A stretch of 64,000 nucleotides of DNA from Adiantum capillus-veneris (GCA_014529385.2 CM043945.1:155562741-155626740), one strand, 5' to 3'; positions 33,997 to 47,154 are shown, numbered from the stretch's first letter. The notes: a model not told the origin generated them from the letters alone. A program made the numbers and translations.

Positions 33997-35473
33997 CTAT
34001 TGTTGGACCTTCATAACTCCATTGCTTCCGTTAATAGGTTTTATTTGAGCCTTTGTATACACAACCTCACGCTCCTCCGTGGTGTAGGATTTGAAATGAT
34101 CGGGTGCAGGGTGTAAGTCTGTGGGGTCTTGTTGTTCTGTGGAATGTGATTTCACTTCCGCTTCCTTTTGTTGTTGAGCTAACTCTTGATTTTGTCGTCT
34201 CCTTACGGTACGGCTCAACTTTGGCTTCTCTGTAGTCTCTAGTTGTGCGATGTCAATGGGTTGTGGACTACACCACATAACGCTTTGAAGGTATTCACCC
34301 TAGTTATCTACCAACTTCCGATGAGCATCACATGCCCCTATATAATTAAGCCATTCTGTGGTAGATTTCTTATAGCACGTACATTTGCTCGATATCGTCG
34401 CCTCTTATACCTCTTACTCTTCTTGTCTAATTTTTTATTACGGCCGATCTCTAGTGAAGAGTCACTAGATGAATCCCTACTTGTGCCTTTGCTCCCTTGG
34501 ATAGATTGTCATCTAGGGTATCACTGGGCCCTGAATGGTTTGTCCCCACATTTGCACTAAGATTTAACTCACATTCTTCGTCCTCAGAGTCAATTTCAAT
34601 TGATGATTTTGACCCTGAATCGTAAGGGCTATAGTCTTGTGAGATGCTACTAGTTCCAATGCCAATCAAACCTTCATCTTGTAGGTCATCAGAAGCTATA
34701 TGCATTGCTTCTAGCATATTTAAGGGTACAAGTGGTGGCATTTCATCCCCCTTAGGTGTTACCCAGGTCGTCCCTCTATTTTCCCAAGTGTCTATGGTTG
34801 CTGCTAAGTGGACCCAATCCACATTGTCCGACTCCGTCATACCAGGTAGTACATCCATATAAACAGAATCTTCCCCAACATCAGTGTCCACTTTACATGT
34901 GTAACAATATTGCAATGGGGCCGAGTGAACCGTGGTGTCAGATCTATAATCAATTATAAATTTGTTTACTAAAATATTTCCTCGACCAGTTACAAGATCC
35001 ACTCGAACGACAGAATCTTGGAACTGCAAGTAGACATGGTTTTTAGACCAGTCATGCATCATTTTTGCTTCCCTTATGAAAGGACGTCCTAAGATCATCT
35101 CAGATGTCATAGTGTGCTTGGAGAAATCCATAACAATGAAGGTATTTCTTATTTTGTGTCCTAAGACCTTGATCTTGAGATCTTCTAGCATCCCAATAGG
35201 TTTAACAATAGACCCATTGGCCATCTTCACTATTATGGTTGTGGTCCCAAGGTGAGGTCTTCCCATAGTTTCTCAACAATTTTTAGTCACGATGCTAACC
35301 CCAGTGCCACCATCAAGGATTCCCTTCACAGTTAATCCCTTGGTAGTGATTGGCATCGTCGCATTGGATTCATCACCATCAAAGTATTGTCCCAACTTGT
35401 TAACATGTATTTCTACAACATAGTTCTCATTTAGGTTGGGTTGTGGATCTAAGTGTTCCTCCTTTATTGGCAT
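33997..35473 (-). pseudogene. Protease and acidic linker of the 31.7-40.7 kb Ty3 element
   Basis: The protease reads GILDGGTGVSIVTKNC near 35295 and, after a break, MILGRPFIREAKMMHDW. A long acidic spacer follows (SKSSIEIDSEDEECEL) before RT. The frame is broken at 35270 and 34450-34280. Confidence 0.75.
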
Positions 35474-38438
35474 CTCCCTAGCTCCATCCGTCTGTGAAAA
35501 TTGTGGTAGCCGACTTTTAGTTCTCCATTGAGGAAAGCTCGAAGAGCTAAAAATAGCTCGGGGTCTCCATATACTTTGGACATGATGGTGGTTCTAACTT
35601 CTGAAGCCATGAATTCCATCAATTTGGCAATATTTAACGGCACCTTTTGGGCTTCAGTCCCTTGATGTGGGGAATATGGGATCTCCATTTCTTCGATAGG
35701 GTCAGGTAGTCCCTCTGTAAACATTCTTTCCAACAAGAAGTGAGTACACCCACTTTCCCATGACTTCAAGTCACTTTATTCTCGGATGACACTAGGTATG
35801 GCTAGGGTTCTATGGAATTTGTGAGGTTGTTGTTGCGTAGGGATGTGTCTGTAATCTGGATCTGCCTAAGTGCTGGCTCTAGATCCCTTTGGGTCTCTTC
35901 TACCAAACTCCTTAATTGCTTCACTCGCTCGGTCTCCTCTGTAGGGTTTGGGTAAGTTCCTCTCTTCTTCTTGGGTCCTGGTCATTGTGGCTCATGAAGA
36001 TCTTCCTTGTTGGTTTCTTTCCTAGTGGTCGTTTTGGTCTCCATGGTTTCACCCGAATCAGAATCCTCTTCAGCGTTGTTCATATATACGGGGTTGTCAC
36101 CATTCTCTATGTTGGTCTTTGAACTGGGGTCTGACTTCGCTGCTTTTTGCAATCTCTTCCTTCGTGTTTTCTTCTTCTTCTGAGATTGGGCAATTGATGC
36201 CGTGTCTCTTTCTTCAAGAATGTAATTGTGTTTTTGGAGCATCGATCGTGTGAGTACATTCATTGGTACCACAGGTGTACTTTGTGATGGCTCCTCCATA
36301 ACCTCAATCAAGTTTAATGGCGTGATCTTCGGTGCATTTGGATTATTCGGCCATTGGGCAATCAAATGATCTATGCCACATCGGTTACACATGAGTATCG
36401 ACATTGTAGACGTGCTCGCTTGATTGGTTTGCATTAGTGTAGCATTCTTTTGTAGCCTAATAGGACACTCGGCTACACGATGTGGACCTCCACACTCAGA
36501 GCATTGAAGAGGTGGTCTCTTGGAAGTGTAATGATGTTTTGGCCTCTTGCCTCAAGAGCGGCTACTTGATAGACAGGTTTGACTTGTCCCCAACAGTCCT
36601 CCATGTAATATTGTGGACTTTCTTCAAGTACATCAATTCCATAGGCAATATTAGGGCCTATATATTCCTCACAGCCTTCCAAACAAACAATAGATGACTC
36701 ACAACCCACTTGATTCATAGAAGTGATTCTCGGATGTGGTGGTTGCGGTCCTAGCACTAGAGGTGGTAAGGGTGTTGTTTCAACAACATTTTGGGCCCTA
36801 GGGACCATGTGTTGTGACGTTAGTTCAAGAGGTGGGGTTGGCATCAATGCAGGCACTCGAGGTGTGTCTGTCCATACTAAGGTTGGTCTATTGGCCATTG
36901 CGTGCTTAGATACTATGCAATCCTTAGCTTGACGACCATACCTCCCCCACAGGCATTGCAATTCCCATTGAATTTTACTGTAAAAGTAGGGCATTCACTG
37001 GTACTATGCGGACCATAGCATACGGAGCACCATTGTTGCTCCCGCTCGCTTCTTGGATACATATGATTGTTTTGCGGAGCATGATTGTCTCTAAGACTCT
37101 CTTGAATGGCCTTGGTGAGATCTGCTAAAGTCATGTCAGATAACGTTGGCTCCTTAGCAATAAGCTTTAGGGTCGTTGACTGATGCCCCGATGCTTGTGA
37201 GCTAGGCTCAATAGACACTCTTTCTCCTTGAATCATTAAATTATCCTCCAATTGGATCGCATTGGTGGTGACTGCTTTCCAAGTGGTGATACCTCTAATG
37301 ACTAGGCCATTGTAGATATCCTCATGTCGTAATCCCCTAATGAATCTATCAAGCAATTGGTTATTATTGAAGCGCTCATTTGAATTACAACGAGAATTTA
37401 AATGCTTCAAGTGACTAATAAAGTCTCTCACGGATTCTCCTTCCTCTCGTTGGGATTTCTGGAGCTGAGATGCTACACCCCAAAACACTCCCTCTCGTAT
37501 GTATTATTTCAATAACAATCTCCTAAGAGTAGGGTAAATCGTTTTTTCTTCCACCCTTAGGGTTCTATACCAATCCCCAGTCTTCTCACTTAAGGTTAGG
37601 CTTAAAGCGTTACTCTTATGCAGGTCATTGTGTTCTCCTAGAGAATCGCATATTTGTTCAAACACTTGATATGCTTTCTCACATCCTCGTCTCGACTAAA
37701 TTTTTGTGTGAGCTTGGCTATTTGTACTACCTTACTTTTAGGCTCTCTATCAGGCGTCTTACACATATTCTTAGCAATAGATCGACCAATAGCTTGAGCA
37801 AATGTTGCCAAGTCACCTAAGTGAGTAGGCACTGTGGGTGAAGGCGCTCCAGAGACTAAATATGGAGTAGGTATTGGCATTGGGCTTGGCGCATAGGAAG
37901 CCCTTGGGTTCCAAGTTTGGTACGGTGTTCTGCCATATGGTGGTCCAAAGTTCATATGTGTGGCCATTGGCATAGCAGACGTCGAATGTGACATGTTAAT
38001 GCTAGCCAGTATGGTCCCATTGAAATAAGAGCTTGGGTGTTGTGGTTGTGGAGCATAGGTTGTTGAAACAATGGGAAGGGTAGGAACTACATGAGTAGGA
38101 GGACCCATAGGTGTATACAATTGGTACACACTTGTAGGTACTGTTGCAGGCATTGAGCTACCATGTAGAGGTGCTTTACTAACAAATGAGGTCCATGGCC
38201 TGTTTCTTGGCATGCCCATCATTGGGGTAGGCATGGTAGCTGTGGTGTCATCAAGGGAAAGATGAGCTAGACTTGGAAAGGTAAAGCTATCACTTGTGGG
38301 CTTAGAACGGACTGAGACCCCTAGCAAAACAACATATGGAGGATCCATCGGACATACCAAGGGAGTCTCCATTTGCGATAAGGTTGGTTGTTTAGCCTTC
38401 CCTGTATCCAAGAATCTCATGAGACTGGTTGAAGGCAT
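35464..38438 (-). pseudogene. Gag of the 31.7-40.7 kb Ty3 element with multiple zinc knuckles
   Basis: The capsid portion is at 37488-36913 (SVRDFISHLKHLN, LLDRFIRGLRHEDIY). Knuckle-like motifs follow one another: CSVCYGPHSTSEC (about 37010), a shifted CNACGG...C (about 36950-36910), CSECGGPHRVAEC (about 36500-36462) and CNRCGIDHLIAQW (about 36390). A Pro/Met-rich region covers 38438-37800. Several frameshifts break the coding sequence. Confidence 0.7.
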
Positions 38439-38552
38439 ATGGATCCCCTTGTTCTGCCTCTCTAGCTCAATAATCCTATGGATGAACTCACAAACTCTTT
38501 GTTGTTGATCCTCTACACTAGTAGCACCCGTTGTGGATTGTAGGACATCTAA

Positions 38553-39320
38553 CTAACCCACGTGATAGGTGTGACTTGTGTATAGGTCGGTTAGAGTTTT
38601 CGTTTGTAGTTCATACTCCCAGTTTTTGTTTAGGAACGCTCCATTTAGGACTGAGGTGCTATGGGTGTCCTTTGAACTAGATACAACGTGGCTCTCTATG
38701 GGTTGACCCTTAGTGGTCGCTAATTCAAGGGCACTTGATTGCTCTCCTAGCAAGGATATTGACATAGGGGCTTTCGCTTTTAACTCTCTTCGTTGCTCCG
38801 CCTTGCGTAAGCTCTCAATTTCCTTTTCCCTAGCCGTAATGATATACCGCTCAACCTCTTGCACTTCGACAAGGCTTCTACCATCAAGTAATATAACCTT
38901 GGAGGGGAATAGCTATGAAGAGTCAGGGGGTGCAGTGAATGGAGTATTCACGTGCACACTCTCAAGGAGCATGGGGTCTACGGTGGTCATGAATGGAAAA
39001 TTTACTTCCCCACCTCCCTCATTTACATCGTTAGCTCCATGTTCAGAGCGAGTGGCTCTACTAAAGGTTTCCTTCAAGCGGCTAAGCACGTTCGGAGTAG
39101 ACCTTGGGCCCATGGCATGCATGTCTTGGCTTGAACTATCCAGATTAGACATCGGGTAACCCTCCATGATGTCGTAGTCAGAGTAAGAGTCACTAATCAC
39201 AATATGTGGGTCCTGAGTGGTACTACCTTGGGTTCCCACTGAGGGCCTAGAGCCTAAGGTAGAGGAATAATGAGTGTCCGTGTAAACGGAGACACTCTCG
39301 ATGTGCTCGTCCTCTAGCAT
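38553..39320 (-). pseudogene. N-terminal Gag-region frames, low-complexity and charged
   Basis: Two minus-strand frames (39320-38913 and 38864-38553) carry Ser/Asp-rich text and a charged helix (EVERYIITAREKEIESLRKAEQ in pattern). Position before the capsid suggests a Gag N-terminal extension. No known domain was recognised. Confidence 0.45.
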
Positions 39321-40339
39321 ACGACCAAAGCGTAGGTTGTGACCTCAACATTCTAGAGGTGTTGGTGAGTGCCCATGAAGGCCGCTCACTTAGTTTTTTA
39401 AGTGTTTACAATCCAAATTTTTTAATATTTTTGGTCCCTTTTTTAAACCGAGCCACGGAATATGGCGTATCATAGCTCAAAACGAGTGTCTTGGCTAGGG
39501 GGACATGTCATGCTTTACAACCCCCGCTTCGGTTACGTACAGTCCTTGGAATCCTAAAACTAGTCTTTTCCTAGGTGGGGAGAGGGTTAGAATTAGTAGT
39601 CCAAAGGGTGAGTGTGAAGGGGATGGTGGAGGACTTGAGGAACTTGTGTCACATGCCCTCCCTTCACTTGAGATCCTAGTCTTTATATATAAGGTAGTGC
39701 AAGTCGTATATCATAAGACTGAGGACTTAGGCTTAAGCCTGGGCTTGGGCTTGGGTAAGATCCCGATCCCGATCCCTTCCTTTTAGAATAATATTTTTTT
39801 AAATTTAATTTATGAATTTCTTTTTAGTCCCAAATATCCCGAGCGTTTAAAAAAAAAACTTTTTCTAAGGATAATGTGGCCGCATGGACACCGAGCTCCC
39901 ACGTGCAACAACACCTCCTAAGAGCTCTATCTGACCTCCTTGCAGCTAATTACCAGCTAATTAACTGTCTAACACAGTAAAAAATTAATTAACATCTAAT
40001 TAACTGTCTAACACAAAATTGCACACTCACACAAAGTCAACTCTCCTGCTCACTGTCTACTCTACTTCTCACTGTCTACACTCACTAACAACTCTACTAA
40101 CACCTGCACAATACAAATCTTGCAAAAAAAACAAAAAACCAGTACAATGCAGCACTAATAGAGCTTACAGCTACTAGCAAAATCTGCCAAAAACTTGCTA
40201 ATCTTTCCTTTACAGTCACTAAACAATTCTCACAAAACTCGGCAAAAAACTTTAAAAAAAAGAAAGAAAAGCTGCCAGAGGTAGCACTGAGTGCTCCTCA
40301 AGCTTAATGCAAGGATGTTCCCGGAAGCGGCGCCAAAAA

Positions 40340-40598
40340 TGTACGCTTTGCCGTATGTGTCGAAGGCTGGGAACTTGCTTGTGCACTGTGTGCGAGCCTC
40401 AAAAGGCTGCAAACACACAACTAGAAGATCCTAGCAGGCTCAAAGGGGCAAGGGTGTGTCACTCACCACTCAATGCTTCCGTCGTGAAGGATCTTGTGCT
40501 GCAAAGAAGAAGGAGTCACCACCGATGCCGTGCTCAACCACCTCGCAGCCACAATGCTCAATCACACACACACACACTCTCTCTCACTCTCTCTCAAG

Positions 40599-40629
<31 letters not shown>

Positions 40630-40748
40630 CTGTGAGCACACGAAGGAGAAGGAGACAGAGATGGAGCAAGAGCACTTCTTAGCTTACACCTCCCAGAATA
40701 AGGATTTTTACGTCAAATGGACCTTTCATAGAGTTTAACCCATTCACA
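40340..40748 (-). repeat. LTR of the 31.7-40.7 kb Ty3 element
   Basis: On the minus strand it ends AAAGCGTACA at 40340, five bases before the primer-binding site. It shares about 340 bp with 53404-53745. It contains CA and CT microsatellites at 40562-40630. The start near 40748 is uncertain. Confidence 0.6.
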
Positions 40749-41791
40749 CATGGGCGCCCACTGTGGCTGGTCAAAGTAAAAATAGTATCAATGAGATATG
40801 TGGTACGCTGTCGTGCAACTCCACTGCCATGAAGAGAAAAAGAGCAGAGGAATGCAAGCTAAGCTTCTTTGAAGCCTACACATTAAGTGAGCAATGATCA
40901 GGGCTTGATAATAGGCCAAGCTTAATGATTAAGGTATGCCAGATGCGGGTTAAAAGGGCCAACAGATGCCTCAATGATGCCAAAAATGAGTATGCTTGAA
41001 GTGGGCACAAATGGGAGATTATGATCTAAAACTGCAGTGCTTGAAGTGCTCTACCGGCCTGTCTTTACGGCTCGTCGATTGGAGCTACGGTGAAGAAGTT
41101 ATGGCAGTTTAAAGTTCAAACCGATTGCAGATCCGTACCGGATTGGGCAACTACAACTGAGGTCACAGAATTGAACCGATTGCATGGGCATGAAGTGCTC
41201 ACATCGTGGAGCGCGGCAGTCTTTTCAGATCAATGATCGGAGTCCTTGTCGCCAAGATATTGGCCGTTAAAGATGCACCGGGGGCCGGTTCCGTACCAGT
41301 CCTGTCCGCTCGGACGGTGTGCCATCTGGGAATTTTGAGCAGCACCAAGGGTTTTGAATACAACAAAATAAGTGCTTGAGATAGCAGTGCTTTAATTTAT
41401 ATGTACGTCAAATTTGATGCCTGCTACATTGCCTGGCCGGTATGTACGCCAATGACTGCCCAATGTTGGCCGGCGGTAGTCGTAATTGGCAATGCCTGGC
41501 TAGTCTGACACTCTTTGATTGAATGTGATGGAAAGACCTTACGTCAAATGCAATCACTTATACTTGCATCTTAATGGCCAATCGCAAAGTCCGCAACACT
41601 GAAATGGGCAACAAAAACCCACGATGATAATGTTAGTCGGTAACTACTGTGGGGAAAGTTTTTGAGCTTGGTGATGCTTTGCCCAACATGTGCGACTCTG
41701 GTGCCTTTACAAAAGCATGATATGCATATCAAATGTGGTGTCCTCCACTATGTACCTATGGCCGCCCAAAAGGGCCAAAATAAATGAGCTA
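40749..41791. other. Interval without gene; plus-strand primer-binding-site-like sequence
   Basis: TGGGCGCCCACTGTGGCTGG at 40750-40769 resembles the TGGCGCCCACCGTGG primer-binding sites of Tat elements, facing right. No gag follows. No other feature was recognised. Confidence 0.4.
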
Positions 41792-42860
41792 AGGGGGGGG
41801 GGGGGGTTTATTGAGTGTGAAAAGGGAAATAAAAGGGGAAAAAGAAAGAGAAAGCAGGCGTGAGCAGGCGGGCAGAGGGCGCAGGAAAGAAAGAGGGCTT
41901 GCGCTGGGCTTGACAAAGCTCAGACGCCCATGTGCATGAAGCGGGAACCCACCGGCAGGCCAGGGCGCACAATTCGGTGCCGCTCCTGCGCAGTTTGGTG
42001 GCGATGGAAAAACTGGGCTGCCACGTCATAGCATCTGATTCCGCGCCACGTCACCGACGGCGCTGTCGGTGCACGTTTTTTAAAGGAAACGAGTTGCTTA
42101 GGGAGAGAAATATAGGGTAACAAGCAAAGCAAGGAAAAATAACGAAGAAGGAAGAACCATCGAGAGGGGAAGAGGAAGCTCGATCTCTCTCACTCTCGTC
42201 CTCGGCAAGCGAAGCTCGAAGAAAGCGAGGAGGAGAAGGAAGAGAGAACTCCAGAGAACTCCGGCATAGCAAGTAGAAGGGCATGAAGAAGGGGAGTTGA
42301 GGGCTCTCTCCCGCGCTCTTTCTCGTCCTCCGACACAAGGTTAAAGCCACTCTCTCTATCGGGCTTGCACAAAAAGCCTACCTCTCTCCGAGCTAGAGAA
42401 GGGGCAAGAAGAAGGAGTCGAAGCCGAGCTAGATAAAGAGGCTGGGAAGCAAGGGTAATCTCTCTCTCGGCCCTTGAGAAGAAAAGGGAGATGGAGAAGG
42501 GCATCGAGCAAGGAGGATAGCAAGGAGAAGGGAAAGCAAAATAGGGAAGGAGATTGAAGCTTTTCCGAAGCAACTAAGGAGGGAAATTTAAGGTAAAAGT
42601 AAGCTTGAGAAGGAGAACTCGGTCAGAGTAGAAGAAGCACAGGACGAGCCTGGTCGAGGCAACAAGGCAAGGGATAAATTTTCGGATAGCAATTGAAGAG
42701 CAAGAAGAAGTTAAAAGCTGTGAGCGGTGATTAAGCCAGTGCAAAACATAAGGAGCAGGAAGTTGCGAAATAATTGACAAAATTGAAGCTTGCGAAATCT
42801 AAGGGAACTCGAAGCAAATGAAGCGACAAGAGATAATTACCATCACCGTCATAGAGATTG
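41792..42860. other. About 1 kb purine-rich strand with G homopolymer
   Basis: A run of about 15 G lies at 41792-41807. To the right, the plus strand is dominated by A and G in non-simple order (GAAGGAAGAG-type text) to about 42860. It carries ORF-like frames on the minus strand, but they lack domain character. It may be a long LTR or leader; no termini were found. Confidence 0.5.
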
Positions 42861-43249
42861 ATTAAATAATTGTTAAGCCCCGGTGTCGTTAACGGCCAGG
42901 TTAATTCTGTAAAGCGGGAGCTTAAACTCCTAGTTAGCAGATGATCCAAGTGACGATGCTATTAACAGCCCGCCTTGGCTAAAGATTAAGTTATACTCAA
43001 ACGTATTAATCGATTAATTGATGATTACGGTGATTGCCAGAGTCAGTTGCATCAGTGTCTCTTATTCTCTCTCTTTCACACCTCCCACAGCCAAAGGCCC
43101 GGCGCCTGCCCGGCTCACGTAGCGAACACTTATCCCCCGACAGCGCGTCTCATCGGCGATCACCCAAGCACCTATAGGACCGACAAGCTCTGTCCTTGAC
43201 TCAAAACAATGTGATATCCGTGGATGTTAACTGGATCGACGCCCATTTG

Positions 43250-43560
43250 CCAAGGTCAGCACCAAGCGATAGGGAGCGTTGGGCAGCAAGCCTCCTATTT
43301 GCTCGGTGCTGACCCCTCTATCGCACGTAATGTCTTTAACACCATGGTAAACACCAAGCGATAGGGAGGGTTGGGCAGTCACCAAGCCTCCTATTTGCCC
43401 ACCAGTATTGACTCCACTGCATGACTTGTAATCACATCACCAAAAGGGTCCCCATCGTCGGTTACACCAAGGTCAACATCAAGCGATAGGGAGTGTTGGG
43501 CAATCACGAAGCTTCCTATTCACCTAGTAGTGACTCCATTGTCTGACTTGTCGATTAACA
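43250..43560. repeat. Tandem array, three units with AAGCGATAGGGAG core
   Basis: The cores start near 43261, 43353 and 43478. Each is followed by TTGGGCA, AAGC and CCTATT phrases. Unit 1 also carries the inverse CCTCTATCGC, so it can fold. Confidence 0.8.
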
Positions 43561-43599
43561 CATGGGAATTAGAATTAGCACAAAAGGGTAACAAAGAAG

Positions 43600-44697
43600 C
43601 TTCAACCTTGGAATGGGGGGAGAATTTCAGATACTTCAAAGATTTCTCTCACAATGGGTCTCCCTAGCTCTCCAAACTTGGAAGGGCCTCCCTGGATCCC
43701 TTTTGGAGGGAAGTTGCAAGGCTGGCAAAACAACAAAGGAATTTCTAAACTCTCTCATGTTTGGGATGACAGAAGCTGTTGTTGCAAGGATGTGCAGCTC
43801 ATGGTGGTGCAATATAATTTGGGGTTATACAACGGGCTTCTAATTAGTAGAATTTTGGAAGTGCTGACATCCTCACATCCACCTATCGCGATGGATCATC
43901 AAAAATTGATTGGAGAGCCTGGCATTGGCTTGCTTCCCAAGACCCAAAGTACCTGTAATGTTCTGGTGTACAAAGTGGATTGGGTTTTCCCACTCAATAG
44001 AATCTAGAAGAAAAATTGGTTAGAAGAACATTGGAAAAAGAGTGTCAACATGATTTGGGAGACTAAAAGGGCATGAATACATAAAGATATTAATCTAGAA
44101 AGTGCTCTGGGGTGCATTGCCTATTGGGATTAAGGTGCACGCTAGAGGGATCGGCTATGACACCTGCTCTGGCTGTGGGGCATCCTATGAAGACGCCCTA
44201 TATCTGATTTGCAAGTGCCCTACTTCGCGGGGGCTGGTTGCTAGGGTTTGCAAATGGGTAAGAAGGACTTGGAAGAACATCTTCTTTATAGATGATCTTT
44301 TCTTGGGAGGTTGTGGTTTCCACGGCCAGGCTGTTTTGGTGTGCACACAAATCACTAGATTTTGCTACCTGAGCCGGGTCTAGAAGTCTAAAAACTCTCG
44401 AGTTTTTGAGAATAAACTAGATGTAGATCATTTTGAGGATATTGTGTGTCATAGCACTGAACTCATACATGTTGTAGGTGCAAGAAGAGGGGCATTTGAC
44501 AAGGAGGAATGGATTCATGCAGTGAGCTGCTTAGAACACTCAAGAGTGTAGGAGTATCGTCAATCTGTTTCTGTGTACAAGTCCTTACTGGAACCCTGGT
44601 CCCCTCAAGGCACATGTAGTGCTTGAGGGAAGTTGTATTCTTTTTGAGCTAATATAATTTCTCTCAACTCACAATTGTGAGTATGGAAAAAAAAAAA
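43600..44697 (+). mobile_element. L1-type LINE, 3' fragment with poly(A)
   Basis: The 5'-truncated element keeps the ORF2 C-terminus and 3' UTR and ends in a run of about 12 A at 44686-44697. The 3' UTR just before it reads TGAGCTAATATAATTTC. Confidence 0.65.
44100..44383 (+). pseudogene. L1-type ORF2 C-terminal zinc region
   Basis: The frame reads LWGALPIGIKVHARGIG, then CSGCGASYEDALYLICKCP. This is the RT zinc-binding region (zf-RVT) that ends plant L1 ORF2 proteins: the ALP.G motif, then C..CG..ED....C.C. The reading frame is broken on both sides. Confidence 0.7.
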
Positions 44698-45864
44698 GAA
44701 GATAAATGCTGTGGTAAACCATGTAAGAAATCAATGTGATTCTTTCAATATAAGTCGTAAGAATATCGACATTGAAACGACTTCAAATTATGATCAGATG
44801 ACATTGATCTCAAGATTATAGAAAACTTTCTAAGGAATGATGGGCCTAAGTAATTTTGTGCGAAAATATAAATTAACAACAATAATTTCGTGAAGGTGCA
44901 CTAAATAATGGTGTTTTGTTTCTTTCAACGTTTTCCTTATCGAGTGTTACTTGTGACTTGTATATATGAGTTTCCTTTTTGAAATGTTAATTCACAATTT
45001 TATCAATATTGGAAAGGTTTAAAGTTATCCCTCATGATGATACATATTGAACTAAAGGAATAAGGTAATTGCTCACATTTTGACATTTGTATATATAAAT
45101 CCAAAAGTTGATAAGAAATTATTGAGATCCTTAAATGAAAGGACAATTTAAATAAAAAAAGTATATTGTGAAATCCATCTTTACAAGTATGGAAGGCTTG
45201 CCCTACAACATATTGGTGCGGTCCTTTATGTACACGATACCAAGTGACTCCCAAGATTACATGATCTTGGAATGACATGTTAGGTTATTGACTGCCTAGC
45301 CTTCCTATGTGATGGTGACTAGGTTGCCACACCTCCCCCCCTGAAAAAGAACTGATTAGGACCGAAGGAGATGGGAAATATGGTTTGAGACGAGATACAT
45401 GGGTTGTAGTCGCAACTTTATTGCTTGAGCATTGCACCTTGTGGGTGTTGGGTCACATCCTCTTCAAGATTGTGTATGGTCCAACAATGCAACACAGATT
45501 CATCGAGACCATGCTGTCGAAGGGAGTGATAAACAAATACATGTGTGCCATCAAAATATTTTTTGTAGGTCAGAGGCTCATCGTAGAGGCGTTTCTTTGG
45601 CTTGAGCAGCATGCAGATTCTTTTTTATAGAGCTATGCAGGGTCTTGGATAGATAGGCTAGCCAATCTACATCATCTTGCTTGGTGGATTTTGTGTGTGG
45701 TGTTGGCGTCAGGAGGGAATCGGGGATCTTGATTGTACAAAGTCCATAAAGGGCTAACTTTTGTTGAAGCTTAGATTGAGGTGTTGTAGGTGTGGACTAC
45801 GTAGGGTAAAATCTGATTCGAGGTCTGATGAAGTGGATCAATGTGAAGCGATACGCAAATACAA

Positions 45865-45944
<80 letters not shown>

Positions 45945-47154
45945 ACATAGAGTGGAATGGAGCATAGTGGCAAGAAGCAACACTCTCTCCTTATTTCTCT
46001 ATGTATATAAAGAATAAGTGAGTGGGTTAGTGAGTTAGTGGGCGGCGGCGAACACTGGGACGTTTATCCTGGGGCAAGGCACATGCCACCTTTACTTCCA
46101 ATTAATACCTCCCACTTAAAGGAGAACATGCCAAAAACTGGATCCTACTAGCTAAACTACTAGGTGAGAAACTCTCTCAACCTACATCCACTGGCTCACT
46201 CACCCAATCTACATGCAACCGTATTAGCTCTGGTGATAAGAAAGCATGCCTATCTGCACTAGAGCTTGCATGCCCGTAGACATCTCTATATGGTATGCAT
46301 AGCTCCACAATGCATCATGTTAGTGTCGTTCATCATACGACTAGCATATGTTGCTGCAAATGCTCCCATTGCAGCTGCTAGGTTGGGGCTCGACACTAAT
46401 AGTTCTACATGAGACGCCCGAACGCTGACAAAATCTGTGCAAACCTGGTTATACTAGCCTCCTCAGAGCTATTTACATGCATTACATCATCAAGACTAAC
46501 CATCATTGATGGATGTGTCATTGTTGATAATGGGATGGCTATGTTCCTCTCATGCATAGATAAAACCATGTCAATTGGCAATTCATCAGCCTCTAGCATG
46601 AGTATATCAAAGAACTCCATGTTTGTCATCTCCCTCGATGTCTCTAGAGAGCACACCCGCTCTACCTTTGTCTGCACAGCCTCCAATGGCACCTGTTGTG
46701 TCTCACTAGAGCATTGTCGCTCTTCCTCTGTCTATATAGAGTCCATTGGCATGTTGTACAGTGCTACATGATCTATTTTGTGAGCATGGTGGAGCTCACT
46801 AGTAGTGAAAGAGACACGTCGCGTCTCTCACTCATCACATGCCAATAACAAAAGCGAGATTGTGTCGTCTCGTACCTCAGATACATGCATAGGATATACC
46901 AAGCCACTCTGGGCTCCCTTGGCAATCACTAGTGATCCGTAATGCATCTAAAAAAACTGCTCTATAAGGAGTATTTGACACCCACAATCTGCTAACTGTC
47001 TCATTGAGATCCAAAATTTTCTCAGCCAAGGAACAAAGTGCACATGATGAAGCATATATGATTCACCATTAGGTAATGACAAGCATACACCTGTTGCAAC
47101 AGCCGAGAGGGAGAAGAGCCTACAAAATACACTAAGAGCATGCGACAGACAATA
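44698..47154. other. Interval without recognised gene; possible minus-strand LTR start at 45332
   Basis: On the minus strand CAGGGGGGGAGG (45343-45332) followed by TGTGGCAACC looks like a polypurine tract and LTR start, but no coding domain upstream was recognised. A (GT)n/(GA)n compound microsatellite is at 45865-45942. The remaining frames are short. Confidence 0.35.
45865..45942. repeat. (GT)n-(GA)n compound microsatellite
   Basis: A GT run (45865-45878) is followed by pure GA to 45942. Confidence 0.95.

Larger units (their letters stand above)
31700..40748 (-). mobile_element. Ty3 retrotransposon, non-chromodomain branch (Athila/Tat-like), 3' end lost
   Basis: On the minus strand the order is LTR (40748-40340), primer-binding site TGGCGCCGCTTCCGGGAAC (40335-40317), about 1 kb of leader, a long Gag region with several zinc knuckles, protease, RT, RNase H and integrase. 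The TGGCGCCG primer-binding site is typical of the Athila/Tat group. No second RNase H is present between RNase H and integrase, unlike the element at 56409. All frames are broken many times. No 3' LTR was found at the left end. Confidence 0.8.

Noticed and set aside
42051-42573. Minus-strand ORFs of 99 and 127 codons as genes
   Set aside because: They arise from the purine-rich strand and show only low-complexity Leu/Ser/Phe content.
45323-45640. Minus-strand retroelement 3' end with coding tail
   Set aside because: The polypurine-like run and TGTGG start are suggestive, but the neighbouring frames match no pol domain I know; kept only as a note.
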